64,000 nucleotides of DNA from Nitrobacteraceae bacterium AZCC 1564 (GCA_036924835.1 JBAGRR010000001.1:930001-994000); one strand, 5' to 3'. Positions 34,994 to 43,838 are shown, counted from the stretch's first letter. The notes: generated by a model from the letters alone, not told the origin. A program made the numbers and translations.

Positions 34994-36093
34994 CCATCCA
35001 GTCCGAGATTCTTCAGGCCGTCGTTCAACTGCTGTAACCGTGTCGCGTCTTTGCCTACGGCCCGCCGCGCCTCACCGAGTGCCGCCTGCGCCTTGTCGTG
35101 TTCGCCGAGCACTGTGTAGGCGCGCACAAGACGAAGCCATCCTTCAACGTCATCACCGTTGTCTTTCAGGCGCGTGGCGAGACGCTCCACCATGCCGCGG
35201 ATCATCGTATTGCGGTCGCCTTCGCTCATGCTCTTGGCCGCCGCCATGTCCTGATCGGACAGTTTGGGCACGACGACACCGACACGCTGCAGCGAGCTTT
35301 GCACCAATGGTCGCCAGGGCGCATCAGCCGGAGCATCCGCCAGCATTGCCCGCCAGATGTTTGCGGCATCGGTGTTCCGGCCATCCTGCTCAGCCGCAAG
35401 ACCAATGAAATAGCGGGCCTTGACCTCCTTTGGGTCGAGCGTGACAGCGCGTTCGAATTCCGACTTCGCCTCTGCCGTCACGATGCCGTTGGCGGCGCCC
35501 GCGATGGCTTCTCCGAGATCGGCCCGGCGGGCTGCGGTGTCGCCGTTGTATGTGATCGAATTGCGGAAGGCGCGCACGGCATCGTCATAACGGCCGAGCT
35601 TTACCAGCACTGGTGCCAGCACCTCCCAGCCGCGCCCGTCCGCGGGGTTGGCCTCGAGATGGGTCTCGACCTGCGCAACAAGCTTATCCATGGACGCCGA
35701 GGCAATCGGCGCACGTGCCCGCTCCGCGAGCGGAAAATCACCCAGCAGCGGCGACCCAAGCCGGGCATAAAGCAGGACCGCAACCAAGGGCACGCCGACG
35801 AGCGCCACCACCGCGACACTGCGACGGAACGGCATGTTAATGGATGTCGCGATGCCCTTTTCGGCATCTGACGCAGCGAGCAGACGGCGGCCAATTTCGA
35901 CGCGGGCCGCCTCGGCTTCAGCCGGCCCGATCAGACCCGTCGACGAATCGCGGTGAATTTCAGCGAGCTGGTCCTTGTAGACCAGCGTCTCACGGCCCTC
36001 GCGCTCATCAGGCTTGGCCCCGCGCCCCAATGGCCACAGCACGGCGAAAACAGCTGCGGCAGTCATTAGCGCGAACACAAACCAAAGCGTCAT
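34990..36093 (-). CDS. ccmI: Cytochrome c maturation protein CcmI (CycH)
   Basis: CcmI is the apocytochrome c chaperone. It has 367 residues: an N-terminal TM helix (about 3-21), a cytoplasmic loop with a leucine-zipper-like helix (YKDQLAEIHRDSSTGLI), a second TM helix near 93-112, and a periplasmic domain of TPR repeats (about 140-360) that grips the C-terminus of apocytochromes. It is the first gene of the ccmI-E-F-H set on this strand. Its C-terminus, NDGLKNLGLDG, partly overlaps the half repeat. Confidence 0.93.
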   Translation of the reverse strand: MTLWFVFALMTAAAVFAVLWPLGRGAKPDEREGRETLVYKDQLAEIHRDSSTGLIGPAEAEAARVEIGRRLLAASDAEKGIATSINMPFRRSVAVVALVGVPLVAVLLYARLGSPLLGDFPLAERARAPIASASMDKLVAQVETHLEANPADGRGWEVLAPVLVKLGRYDDAVRAFRNSITYNGDTAARRADLGEAIAGAANGIVTAEAKSEFERAVTLDPKEVKARYFIGLAAEQDGRNTDAANIWRAMLADAPADAPWRPLVQSSLQRVGVVVPKLSDQDMAAAKSMSEGDRNTMIRGMVERLATRLKDNGDDVEGWLRLVRAYTVLGEHDKAQAALGEARRAVGKDATRLQQLNDGLKNLGLDG

Positions 36094-36301
36094 TCATCAA
36101 GGTTCCAGTGGGCGGCGGAATCCAAGGATCGAACCTTGAATCTGTCGGCATGGGCCGGGTTACACCATGACTGGCCAAGGTGTGCAATTGACATTTCCGG
36201 CACAGAACGGTGCGGTTCTGCAGCAAAAACAACGCGATTGACGCCGACATGAAGCCGGAACGTGCAGGTCCCAGCGGACGAACGGTCATTGCCGCGCCGG
36301 A

Positions 36302-37690
36302 TCAGCTGGCCTTCGCTTCCTTGCGTTCAACCGGCTTGACCATTTCAGCAGCCCTGCGCATCAGGGAGGCATAATCAGGGCCGAACATCACCTCGCAAAA
36401 CCGGATCGCCGCCTGCATTTGCATCATGCGGTAAGCCCGAATCTTGGGATCTGGCGCACGCAACGATTCCATCAGGGTTTGAGTGGCGCTCTCAACGTAT
36501 TGCTGCAGTTCCGAGTAGGAGCGCAGGCTCGCCTCATTGATCGCAAGCTCGCCGGCATAGTTGCGGCAAATCGCGACGAAATCGATCAGCGCGGCGGCTT
36601 CTTCGACATCGACGGGATCGACCTTGCTATTTGCAGTGACTTCCTTATCCGGTCCCTGCCGCAATAGGCGCCGCACCTTTCCGGGAACGCTGTCGATTTC
36701 TGAGTGCAGCGCATTTGAAATTTCGGACCGGATTGCGGTCAACTGGCGGCCCCAGGCGGAATCCGTGCGAATGTCGAGCTCGGTGCGCAGGCCGCGCATG
36801 CCATCATGAAGCGCCTTGAGATGGTTCGACAGATCCTTGAAGTGGCCACGCTTGAGGTCCGAGCGCAGAGCTGCCACCAATTGCGACATGTCATGAATTG
36901 CCATGGTGACCGTGACACCGAACGGTGTGCCGGCAACCCGGAGCTCATCGTCTGACGCCGCGACCGAGATGCCAAGCCGGATAATCTGCCACGGGGCCGG
37001 AAGACGCGGCATGACCAGCGACAGGGCAAACGGCAAAGTCTGAGGTGTTTGAACTGCCGGAACGTTCATGGATCCCATGACCGACCTGATCTGGGATTCG
37101 GCAAATGTCCGCATGTGCCCCGGCAATTTCGAATTCAGTGTATCCAGCGCATCAGCGACGCCGAGCACCGCACCGATGGACACGATATCCTCTGACACGC
37201 TCTGAGAGCCTATGCGGGCCATCGGCCGCTGGCGTGCGCTTCCATCTGAGGGGCCCGACCCAGTCGCTTGCGCGATTGCCTCGGCGGCCGCCATCTGCAC
37301 CTCGCGGACTGCGCGCTCGCGGTCATTCGCGTCGCTCGGAGTTTTCAAGAAGGCCTCGAAGGCGCGTAGCTTGTCGGGGATGCCCTCGTTGCCCAGCCAG
37401 ACCCAGACCGGTCCAAGCGACGAGCGCCGGATCTGCCCGGGCCTGATCGACGGCACATTGTCCACAAGAAACCGATCAAGGGGGCGAAAGACCAGCCGCA
37501 TCGGATCATCCGTGCGGGCAGTCAAATCTTCACTTGGTGCCCGAACGATCTTGCGCAGTTCAGAAAGTACGAAATTCGCCACGGTGGCGTCGTCACCGCG
37601 CTCGATGGAACGTTCAAACTCCCGCATGAGCAGCGCCTGCGCGCTCGGTGGAAGTGCCCCGAGATACTCTCTCAACCGTTCGATCGACAT
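36302..37690 (-). CDS. Unknown 462-residue helical protein
   Basis: A long, well-formed gene whose family I do not recognise. It starts MSIERLREYLGALPPSAQAL and is almost wholly helical and charged, without a signal peptide, TM segment or cysteine pattern. The regions at about 1-55 and 260-340 look coiled-coil-like. It stands alone between ccmI (208-nt gap) and feuQ (183-nt gap), all on the minus strand. The codon use and lack of competing frames argue for a real gene. Confidence 0.75.
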   Translation of the reverse strand: MSIERLREYLGALPPSAQALLMREFERSIERGDDATVANFVLSELRKIVRAPSEDLTARTDDPMRLVFRPLDRFLVDNVPSIRPGQIRRSSLGPVWVWLGNEGIPDKLRAFEAFLKTPSDANDRERAVREVQMAAAEAIAQATGSGPSDGSARQRPMARIGSQSVSEDIVSIGAVLGVADALDTLNSKLPGHMRTFAESQIRSVMGSMNVPAVQTPQTLPFALSLVMPRLPAPWQIIRLGISVAASDDELRVAGTPFGVTVTMAIHDMSQLVAALRSDLKRGHFKDLSNHLKALHDGMRGLRTELDIRTDSAWGRQLTAIRSEISNALHSEIDSVPGKVRRLLRQGPDKEVTANSKVDPVDVEEAAALIDFVAICRNYAGELAINEASLRSYSELQQYVESATQTLMESLRAPDPKIRAYRMMQMQAAIRFCEVMFGPDYASLMRRAAEMVKPVERKEAKAS

Positions 37691-37873
37691 AGGCTGGCGC
37701 CCACCGCTTCACCTTCGCAGGGGCCCGACGCGGTCCCCTCCTCGGCAGTCTTAGCCGAGACGCCGTTAATATCGCGTTGAAGCCGAAGGGCTTAGGCTCA
37801 CCCTGGGAGATTCGGCGCGAATTTAGCAAATGCCGCTAACGCCCTGCTCTGAGAGGAGAATCTGAACCGTACG

Positions 37874-39265
37874 TCAGATCCCCGGCAAAATCAGCTCTGC
37901 CCGCAGTCCCCCGATCGGGGCCGAACCTAATTGTAGATTGCCACCGTAAAGCTGGGCCAGATCCGTCACGATCGACAGACCGAGGCCGGAGCCGGGTTTG
38001 GTTTCATCCAGTCGCTGACCGCGACGCGCCACCTGGGCACGTTCGGCCGGCGACAATCCAGGACCATCATCATCGACGACGATGCGTAGCGTGGGCTCGA
38101 TCGCACCCGGAGCACGTTGTGCAAGCACTTCAATCAGCACTCGGTGGTGCGCCCACTTACAGGCATTATCAACCAGATTGCCCGCCATTTCCTCGAGATC
38201 CTGACGCTCGCCTCGAAATCTCGCCCCGGCGGAAACCTCGGTGTCGATTTGCATATCGCGATCGCGGTGAATTTTCTCCATTGTCCGGCGTAGCGCCTCG
38301 ATGACCGGGCCAACTTCTGTCACCGTCCCGATTGTCGTCACGCGCGCGGCGATGCGTGCCCGCTCCAGATGGTGAGCCACCTGCTCGCGCATGATGTCGG
38401 CCTGTTCGAGGACCTTTGCAGCAAATGGATCTCCACGATTTACCGTGGCTTCGTTGACGATCACCGACAGCGGCGTCTTGATAGCGTGGGCAAGATTTCC
38501 GACATGAGTGCGCGAACGCTCGACAATCGCACGATTGGCGTCAAGCAGCGCATTGGTCTCGCGTGCAAGTGGCGCGATCTCCAGGGGAAATTTCCCTTCA
38601 AGTCGTTCGGCATTGCCCGAGCGAATGGCTGCGAGTGAATTTGAGATACGCTTGAGCGGCGCAAGGCCGAACCGAACCTGAAAGATGGTGGTCAACACAA
38701 GGCCGATGCTGAGCGCGGCGAACGTCACCGCAAGATAGAGATCGAACGTCTGGGTCTCTTCATCAATCTCGGTGGCATCCCCTGCCACCGTCGCGAGGTA
38801 TTTTCCCTCGCTCCCGAGATCAACCGGCCGTTCCACCATGCGCAGACGTTGGTTTTCCGGTCCATTCACATAGGCAAGACGTACGCCTGATTGATTCAGC
38901 TCAATGCCCATGTCCTCGAGCTTGGGAAGCGTCGCATCCCACAGAGAGCGTGACGCCCGCACCTCGGGCTTGTCGCCATCCACACGAGCCATGCGCCAAT
39001 ACCAGCCCGAGAGAGGCAGCTCGAATAGTGGCTCACCGAGGGATTGGACCGACCGATCCGATTTATCGCTCTTATCTGAAGAATCATCGGGCTGCACCGC
39101 TTCGGCGATCAGGGTGCGGAGATAGAAATTAAGCCGACGGTCGAACGCACGCTCGACCGAGCGGTTGTAGAGTGATGAGAGCGCGATGCCTGTGATAACA
39201 AGGATCAATACAACCCAGGCCGTCGCCGAGACGAACAGCCGTGTCGCAAGGGAACTAGCGCGCAT
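37874..39265 (-). CDS. feuQ: Sensor histidine kinase, FeuQ/PhoQ-type
   Basis: Inner-membrane kinase of 463 residues with TM helices at about 13-33 and 172-192 enclosing a periplasmic sensor. An unusual acidic/Ser repeat (SSDKSDKSDRS, about 61-71) sits in the sensor domain. The H-box is NLAHAIKTPLSVIVNEA (H260), the variant with Ile in place of Leu seen in FeuQ-like kinases. The ATPase motifs are NLVDNACKWA, DDDGPGLS and GSGLGLSIV. It overlaps the feuP gene by 11 bases. In Sinorhizobium the FeuPQ pair controls cyclic beta-glucan export and envelope functions; the same role here is only likely. Confidence 0.85.
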   Translation of the reverse strand: MRASSLATRLFVSATAWVVLILVITGIALSSLYNRSVERAFDRRLNFYLRTLIAEAVQPDDSSDKSDKSDRSVQSLGEPLFELPLSGWYWRMARVDGDKPEVRASRSLWDATLPKLEDMGIELNQSGVRLAYVNGPENQRLRMVERPVDLGSEGKYLATVAGDATEIDEETQTFDLYLAVTFAALSIGLVLTTIFQVRFGLAPLKRISNSLAAIRSGNAERLEGKFPLEIAPLARETNALLDANRAIVERSRTHVGNLAHAIKTPLSVIVNEATVNRGDPFAAKVLEQADIMREQVAHHLERARIAARVTTIGTVTEVGPVIEALRRTMEKIHRDRDMQIDTEVSAGARFRGERQDLEEMAGNLVDNACKWAHHRVLIEVLAQRAPGAIEPTLRIVVDDDGPGLSPAERAQVARRGQRLDETKPGSGLGLSIVTDLAQLYGGNLQLGSAPIGGLRAELILPGI

Positions 39266-39932
39266 TGGGCGTGGATGGCGGCGTCAGCAGATATCCAAGA
39301 CCCCGCACCGTCTGAATGATATCGACATCGAGCTTTTTACGAATACGGCCGACAAACACTTCAATCGTATTCGAATCCCGGTCGAAATCCTGATCGTAGA
39401 GATGTTCGACCAGTTCAGTGCGCGACACCACACGTCCGGAATGATGCATGAGGTAGGCCAGAAGCCGATACTCATGCGATGTCATCTTGATCGGATTGCC
39501 GTCCACACTGACGCGGTTGGTACGGGTATCCAACATCACCGGCCCACACGTCAGTTCGCTCTGAGCATGGCCGGTGCTACGGCGCAGCAACGCGCGAATT
39601 CTCGCCAGAACTTCCTCGAGATGGAAAGGCTTGGCGACATAGTCATCAGCCCCGGCGTCAAAGCCCTGCACCTTGTCGCTCCAGCGATCGCGAGCTGTCA
39701 AAATTAAAACGGGCATGGTGCGATTGTTCCGCCGCCAGGCCTCCAACACGGAAATGCCGTCCATCTTGGGCAAGCCGATATCGAGCACAACTGCGTCATA
39801 GGGCTCGCTATCCCCAAGGAAGTGTCCCTCTTCACCATCGAATGCCCGGTCAACGACATATCCCGCATCCGACAGCGCTGTCGTCAGTTGGCGGTTCAAA
39901 TCAGGATCGTCTTCGACAACGAGAAGGCGCAA
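39255..39932 (-). CDS. feuP: Response regulator, FeuP/PhoP-type
   Basis: OmpR-family regulator of 225 residues. The receiver has VEDD (6-9), phospho-acceptor D51 (AVVLDIGLP) and the Lys in YVAKPFH. The stretch AFDGEEGHFLGDSEPYDAVV and the winged-helix segments MTSHEYRLLAYLMHHSGRVV and DRDSNTIEVFVGRIRKKLD are characteristic of the FeuP/PhoP branch of rhizobia. Its last 11 bases overlap the kinase gene, so the pair is co-expressed. Nothing clearly regulated by it is visible nearby. Confidence 0.9.
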   Translation of the reverse strand: MRLLVVEDDPDLNRQLTTALSDAGYVVDRAFDGEEGHFLGDSEPYDAVVLDIGLPKMDGISVLEAWRRNNRTMPVLILTARDRWSDKVQGFDAGADDYVAKPFHLEEVLARIRALLRRSTGHAQSELTCGPVMLDTRTNRVSVDGNPIKMTSHEYRLLAYLMHHSGRVVSRTELVEHLYDQDFDRDSNTIEVFVGRIRKKLDVDIIQTVRGLGYLLTPPSTPNAR

Positions 39933-40235
39933 GGTAGTCTCCGCAAGTTTGCTAGCCCGCTTATGGCAAGCCGTTACCTATAACATGAACGCCTCGGCGG
40001 TGAATGGCACATGAACACCGCAGCCAACGATATTACTTTTTTACATCGGCGTGAGGTCGCCCGGATTGGCGGCCCCGTTCCAGCAACCCATCCTTAGATC
40101 TCAAACAGCGTGGTGCGACAGCACTCGTTCGGATATACGTTCCTCGCTATCGGCGAGCAGAAGCTTTCTCGCTGCCGCGCGGAAAAACCAGGCGCTCCTC
40201 TCAGCCGCCGACACGGAAATTGGAAAGTTCAGGAA
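39933..40235. other. Intergenic region feuP / protease
   Basis: Divergent upstream region of about 300 bases. I see no gene, repeat or strong promoter. The frame of the protease is open through the second half, so part of it could be coding if the protease starts further upstream at 40110. Confidence 0.4.
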
Positions 40236-41000
40236 GTGCTTCGCCTCCCCACCGCGATCGCCGGAATCACGCTTGTCTTCATTCATCCCTCGTTTGCCAT
40301 GACCGGCGGTGCACCAATTTCGAGCGCGAATATCAGCCGCTCAGTCGTGACCGTGGTCGGTTCGCGCGGCAATGTGTGCACCGGTTCATTGATCGCACCG
40401 AACATCGTACTAACAGCCGGTCACTGCATCGCACCGAAGACATCCTATCGTGTGATCGACAGCACAACGCAGCCGCCGCGCCTGATCACCGTCAGCAAGG
40501 TCGCGACACATCCTCAGTTCAATCTGCAGACGATGCTTGCACATCGCGCCACTGCCGACGTTGCACTCCTGTTGCTGCCTGCGCCGGCGCCTAAAAAGGA
40601 ACCCGCTCAATTCGGCGCACCACGCGCCCCCATCGCTTTGGGCTCGCGCTTCACCGTGGCCGGCATTGGCGTGACGACGGCAGGTAGCGATGCCGGGATC
40701 GGCACCGCTCGGACAGCCGCCCTCTCTGTCACGGGACATCCCGGCACATTGCAGATGCGTCTGGTCGATCCCTCCACCGACAACAAGCGGGGCGGCATGG
40801 GTGCCTGCACCGGGGATTCCGGCGCGCCAGTGTTTGAGGATCAGGACGGGCGGGCAGTGATCGTCGGCGTGGTGAGCTGGTCGACGGGTCCAGGTAACTC
40901 TGACGGTTGCGGTGGTCTGACCGGCGTGACGCCGTTGACGCTCTACAAGGACTGGATTGTGAAGACCGTGCAAAGCTGGGGGGCAAGTTTAGCTGACTAA
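40236..41000 (+). CDS. Secreted trypsin-like (S1 family) serine protease
   Basis: Exported chymotrypsin-fold protease. The triad is His in LTAGHCIAP, Asp in TADVALLLL and Ser in CTGDSGAPVF, with the supporting cysteines in VCTGSLIAP and AGHC. The GTG start at 40236 gives a signal peptide, LRLPTAIAGITLVFIHPSFA, directly before the mature domain. The longer frame to ATG 40110 would bury this hydrophobic segment after a basic leader and is less likely. The mature part is about 235 residues, the usual size. Trypsin-like proteases of this kind are sporadic in alphaproteobacteria. The target is unknown. Confidence 0.8.
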   Translation: MLRLPTAIAGITLVFIHPSFAMTGGAPISSANISRSVVTVVGSRGNVCTGSLIAPNIVLTAGHCIAPKTSYRVIDSTTQPPRLITVSKVATHPQFNLQTMLAHRATADVALLLLPAPAPKKEPAQFGAPRAPIALGSRFTVAGIGVTTAGSDAGIGTARTAALSVTGHPGTLQMRLVDPSTDNKRGGMGACTGDSGAPVFEDQDGRAVIVGVVSWSTGPGNSDGCGGLTGVTPLTLYKDWIVKTVQSWGASLAD

Positions 41001-41145
41001 ACTTGAATCTGTTCGCATATGCTTCTTAGTTAGCTGCTTTACGATTGTATCGTGGGAACAGCAGTTGTCAGCGAGCAGCGTAAATTCTCCACTAATTCCC
41101 GCCGAATAAGGAACGCCACCAGGCCTCCTCTCAAGAAGCGTCTGC

Positions 41146-41310
41146 TCAAGTTCGAAAAAATACGAACCAGACGATCGCAAGCACGAACACGGCCGCAATC
41201 GTGCTGACTGTGAGCAGAGCCAATACCGAAGGTCCTCGTTCGCCCTGCCTAGCCTCAGTCGGGGTTTCCACCACCCGATGATGTTCTTCAACACGTTCTA
41301 CCTTAGGCAT
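41146..41310 (-). CDS. 54-residue single-span membrane protein
   Basis: A small gene starting MPKVERVEEHHRVVETP and ending in one TM helix (about residues 29-51) and FFRT. An AGGG ribosome-binding site lies five bases before the ATG. The charged cytoplasmic N-terminus followed by a C-terminal helix is a typical tail-anchored layout. I do not know a family. The clean composition (charged half, then hydrophobic half) and the ribosome-binding site support it. The longer overlapping frame at 40989-41294 has an implausible composition. Confidence 0.6.
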   Translation of the reverse strand: MPKVERVEEHHRVVETPTEARQGERGPSVLALLTVSTIAAVFVLAIVWFVFFRT

Positions 41311-41420
41311 CGCGCCCTCATTGCTTCTGCGGGTGTTTCGAAGGCAACGCTTCGTGTTCGGTGATGTTCCGGGTCGTTCTCCGCAGGACCTCCTGACGAT
41401 GCAGATCTACATCCACGGTC

Positions 41421-41789
41421 CTAGTGCCGTGTCCTTGACCATTCAGCTTGACGCAACAGTTCGAGTGGCAACCAAGGCTTCGGCATAAACAAGGTATTTT
41501 CTGGAATGTGGTCGACACCATGTGCCGACGTGATGATGACATCGATTTCGGGAAAACGCCGCTTGGCAAGTTCGGCCAATTCCACGCCTGACATTTTTCC
41601 CGCGAGCTCGACATCGGTGAACATCACGGTCAGATTTCGTCCCGCTTTTTCCAGGATCACCGCTGCCGCTTCCGCGCTCTCGCATTGAATGACATTCATT
41701 TCGCTTTCTTCAAAAATCAGGCTCACGAGTTCCCGTTGAAACTCATCGCCTTCAACAACCAAAGCGGTATGTTTGAGAGCGCGTCCCAT
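41421..41789 (-). CDS. Single-domain response regulator
   Basis: CheY-like receiver protein without an output domain. The ATG at 41789 has a perfect GGAGG five bases upstream and gives 122 residues. The frame extends to 41966 but without a ribosome-binding site. The phospho-acceptor D59 (MFTDVEL), the Ser/Thr switch (IITSAHG) and the Lys (FMPKPW) are present. The acidic pocket reads VEGDE where VEDD is usual, so metal binding may be altered. Such single-domain receivers are common in rhizobia and act in phosphorelays or on kinases elsewhere. Confidence 0.82.
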   Translation of the reverse strand: MGRALKHTALVVEGDEFQRELVSLIFEESEMNVIQCESAEAAAVILEKAGRNLTVMFTDVELAGKMSGVELAELAKRRFPEIDVIITSAHGVDHIPENTLFMPKPWLPLELLRQAEWSRTRH

Positions 41790-41952
41790 CGTCACCTCCG
41801 TGTGATGCCAAAAAAGCAATGCATCAGCCGCGCCGAAGTTCAAAAATACGGATGCATGCGATTTTCGCATTCGAGCCAGACGGGCGCGGACCTCCTGTGA
41901 CCGGAACCGGAACTCTCGAACTCGCGTTGGCGTCTCGGAAGCGAGGTGCCTG

Positions 41953-42156
41953 ATGAAAGAAATCATTGAGCGAGTTGTGAATGCGCTTTCGCAGAAATCT
42001 CCTGAGGTGGCGTCCGAGCAGGAGCGAAACGTGCACGACGAGATTTCTGATTTCGTCGCGGAGCTGCTTTCGAAGCGCGCCGATCAACTGACCAGATTTG
42101 GTCGCACAAAATCGCGTGCTTCAAATTTCGGATCGAATTCTCGCTCCCAACGGTAA
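41953..42156 (+). CDS. Small hypothetical protein (67 residues)
   Basis: ATG with GAGGTG five bases upstream. The first 45 residues form a charged amphipathic helical stretch (MKEIIERVVNALSQKSPEVA, continuing into DEISDFVAELLSKRADQ). The tail is basic and Ser/Asn-rich. It diverges from the single-domain regulator and ends next to a palindromic repeat. I recognise no family. The strong ribosome-binding site and helix pattern favour a real gene. Confidence 0.5.
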   Translation: MKEIIERVVNALSQKSPEVASEQERNVHDEISDFVAELLSKRADQLTRFGRTKSRASNFGSNSRSQR

Positions 42157-42165
42157 CAAGTTGGT

Positions 42166-42241
42166 CTGGTGCGGTGGTTCAGAAGTCCGCCGATTTTCCT
42201 GCGAGTCCTTCCAGCGAAATTCTGAACCTGAACCACACTAG
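42166..42241. repeat. Palindromic intergenic repeat, family 2 (second copy)
   Basis: CTGGTGCGGTGGTTCAGAAG is mirrored by ATTCTGAACCTGAACCACAC ending CTAG. It aligns with the copy at 14383-14458 over its whole length, with a few changes (for example GAAGTCCGCCG for GAAGTTCGCCCG). It lies between two small genes. Confidence 0.75.
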
Positions 42242-42324
42242 AATTATTGCCTGTCTCGTCGATGAGATCCACGTCGCCGAGCTTGCCTGAATGCGCTTGC
42301 AATTGGTCTCAACGCGGCATGACG

Positions 42325-42516
42325 TTAGTTGGCAATGAGCTCGAGCCCCAGCGCGCGTTCCACAGCTTCCAGAAGCATCTCCGTCCCTTCAAGTGCAGCT
42401 TCAGTCTGCTCTGCAACAAAATCGCTGCAAGGTTTGGACAGAATGTCGTTAAGGCGGTCGAGGTCGGCAAGCAGCCTGGCCTTGGTCTGCAAAAGGGTCG
42501 TCCGATTGTCACTCAT
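42325..42516 (-). CDS. Small hypothetical helical protein (63 residues)
   Basis: From ATG 42516 (a GTG nine bases earlier is also possible) it encodes a nearly all-helical, acidic protein with regular Leu spacing (LLQTKARLLADLDRLNDIL), suggesting a short coiled coil. No TM segment or cysteine pattern is seen, apart from one Cys. No family is recognised. The ribosome-binding site is weak. The amphipathic pattern is the main support. Confidence 0.45.
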   Translation of the reverse strand: MSDNRTTLLQTKARLLADLDRLNDILSKPCSDFVAEQTEAALEGTEMLLEAVERALGLELIAN

Positions 42517-42667
42517 GGAAACCACTCAACACAAACTCAAATAATATACTTAATTTATCGAACGCTCATCAGGCGCTCAATATGCTTTCTCTGGCAATAA
42601 CTTGGATGTGAAAGATATTGTTAACGATTGGCAAGAGGATTTTAATCGGCACTCGATTCGTTCTTTG

Positions 42668-42693
42668 CGAACAAAATGGAATCGTTCCATGAA
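42668..42693 (-). terminator. Terminator of the RES toxin-antitoxin operon
   Basis: On the minus strand ATGGAA-CGA-TTCCAT forms a short perfect hairpin (42690-42676) followed directly by TTTGTT, about 35 bases after the toxin stop codon. The stem is short (6 bp), so strength is uncertain. Confidence 0.5.
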
Positions 42694-42723
42694 CCAAAGG
42701 AGCCAGGGTGCCGGTGTGAGCAG

Positions 42724-43449
42724 TTAACTGGCATCGGCCGAAATCCACGTCTCCAAACTGTAATCGAAATAGCGCGAGAAGCGCTTCCCATCCCATTCGT
42801 ACTGCAGGTGACGCTCCTGTATTGGGATACCGATGACGTCGGGCCAGAACGCTGCAACACAGGTACCCCCGTTGTCGCGCACGCTCGGATAAATCAGCCC
42901 ATTGCTGCCCGCCTCTCGCAACTCGAATGCAAACGACCGGCTGTACGAATAAGAGGCTGGGTCCAATAGCCGTTTCCGTGTCGTCTCCTCCACCGAAGCC
43001 ACATCATGCAAATCTCTATTGATCGTCCCCAGCAGAACGCGCATGTCTTCACGGCGCGGTGGGTCCTGAGCGTCCGCCGCAAAGCGCGCGAAGTGATAGC
43101 CGGTCTCAAAGATAGCGGTCCGCAGGGTGTTCGCGGCGTAGTAAACGCCGTAGCTTCCGTCCGAAAAACGGGACCCCTGCCGGTTCACATGGGTGAATGG
43201 CGCCATCACCCAGGATGCACCGGAGCCTGCGATTCTGCGGTCCGCCGGCACCAGAACGATCTCTCCGGTCTCGTCGCGCACGCGCGGATTGGTCGCCTGC
43301 TCAAGTTCGATCAGCACATCCCATACCGCGGGGTTGTCCGAAACACGCTCAAACAAGGCGATTGGCGGATAGCGTGACGCGATGATGCGCCATGCCTGCG
43401 GCCACCGGACACGCAAGATCTTTACGTCACGGGTCGGTGTCACGACCAC
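42724..43449 (-). CDS. RES-domain toxin
   Basis: RES-family toxins (ParT, MbcT, Res) degrade or modify NAD+. The 241-residue protein has the RES core: WRIIASRYPPIALFERVSD at the start, HVNRQGSRFSDGSYGVYYAA with the conserved Arg and Tyr, and AIFETGYHFARF with the conserved Glu. The family name comes from such conserved R, E and S residues. It starts with GTG and overlaps the antitoxin gene by 10 bases, so the toxin is made only with its partner. It is slightly longer than the usual 150-220 residues. Confidence 0.88.
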   Translation of the reverse strand: MVVTPTRDVKILRVRWPQAWRIIASRYPPIALFERVSDNPAVWDVLIELEQATNPRVRDETGEIVLVPADRRIAGSGASWVMAPFTHVNRQGSRFSDGSYGVYYAANTLRTAIFETGYHFARFAADAQDPPRREDMRVLLGTINRDLHDVASVEETTRKRLLDPASYSYSRSFAFELREAGSNGLIYPSVRDNGGTCVAAFWPDVIGIPIQERHLQYEWDGKRFSRYFDYSLETWISADAS

Positions 43450-43838
43450 GGTGCGCGGGCCGCGTCGACATATGTCCTGACCGCAGCAAGGTCAGTGACA
43501 TCCCCCGCCACCATGCGGGCGAGCGGTGTCTGTCCGCCAAAGGCTTTGTTCGGGCGGGAAATCCAGGTGTCCGCAAGCGCAGCGTCCGAATAAACAATCT
43601 GCAGGGCCTTCCAGATGCCCGCGACGTAGCCGATCCGGCGGAGCGTATCGTCCGGCACTCGGGTAGCCTTACCGCTCTTCCATTGAAAGAACGTGCGTTC
43701 GGCAGGATTGCCTAAGATGCGGCGCGCGTCGCTGTTGCCGACATGCCAACGCGCCATGATCTGGAAAAATCCCTCCAGCGCGAGAGCTTGGCGGTCAGCA
43801 GGAACCGATTCCAAAATCCTCTGCGGAATTGCAGTCAT
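43440..43838 (-). CDS. Xre/MbcA/ParS-type antitoxin
   Basis: Antitoxin partner of the RES toxin. The ATG at 43838 has GGAGA seven bases upstream and gives 132 residues. The N-terminal half is a helix-turn-helix-like domain (WHVGNSDARRILGNPAERTF), and the C-terminal half (about 75-130) has the DUF2384/MbcA toxin-binding pattern ADTWISRPNKAFGGQTPLAR with the conserved NxxFGG-P-L and a small tail. The operon probably represses itself. It is the first gene of the pair and stands apart from other genes. Confidence 0.87.
   Translation of the reverse strand: MTAIPQRILESVPADRQALALEGFFQIMARWHVGNSDARRILGNPAERTFFQWKSGKATRVPDDTLRRIGYVAGIWKALQIVYSDAALADTWISRPNKAFGGQTPLARMVAGDVTDLAAVRTYVDAARAPWS

Noticed and set aside
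40989-41294. 101-residue open frame on the minus strand
   Set aside because: It overlaps a more plausible 54-residue membrane protein in another frame and has an unlikely mix of Cys, Trp and Arg with no ribosome-binding site.
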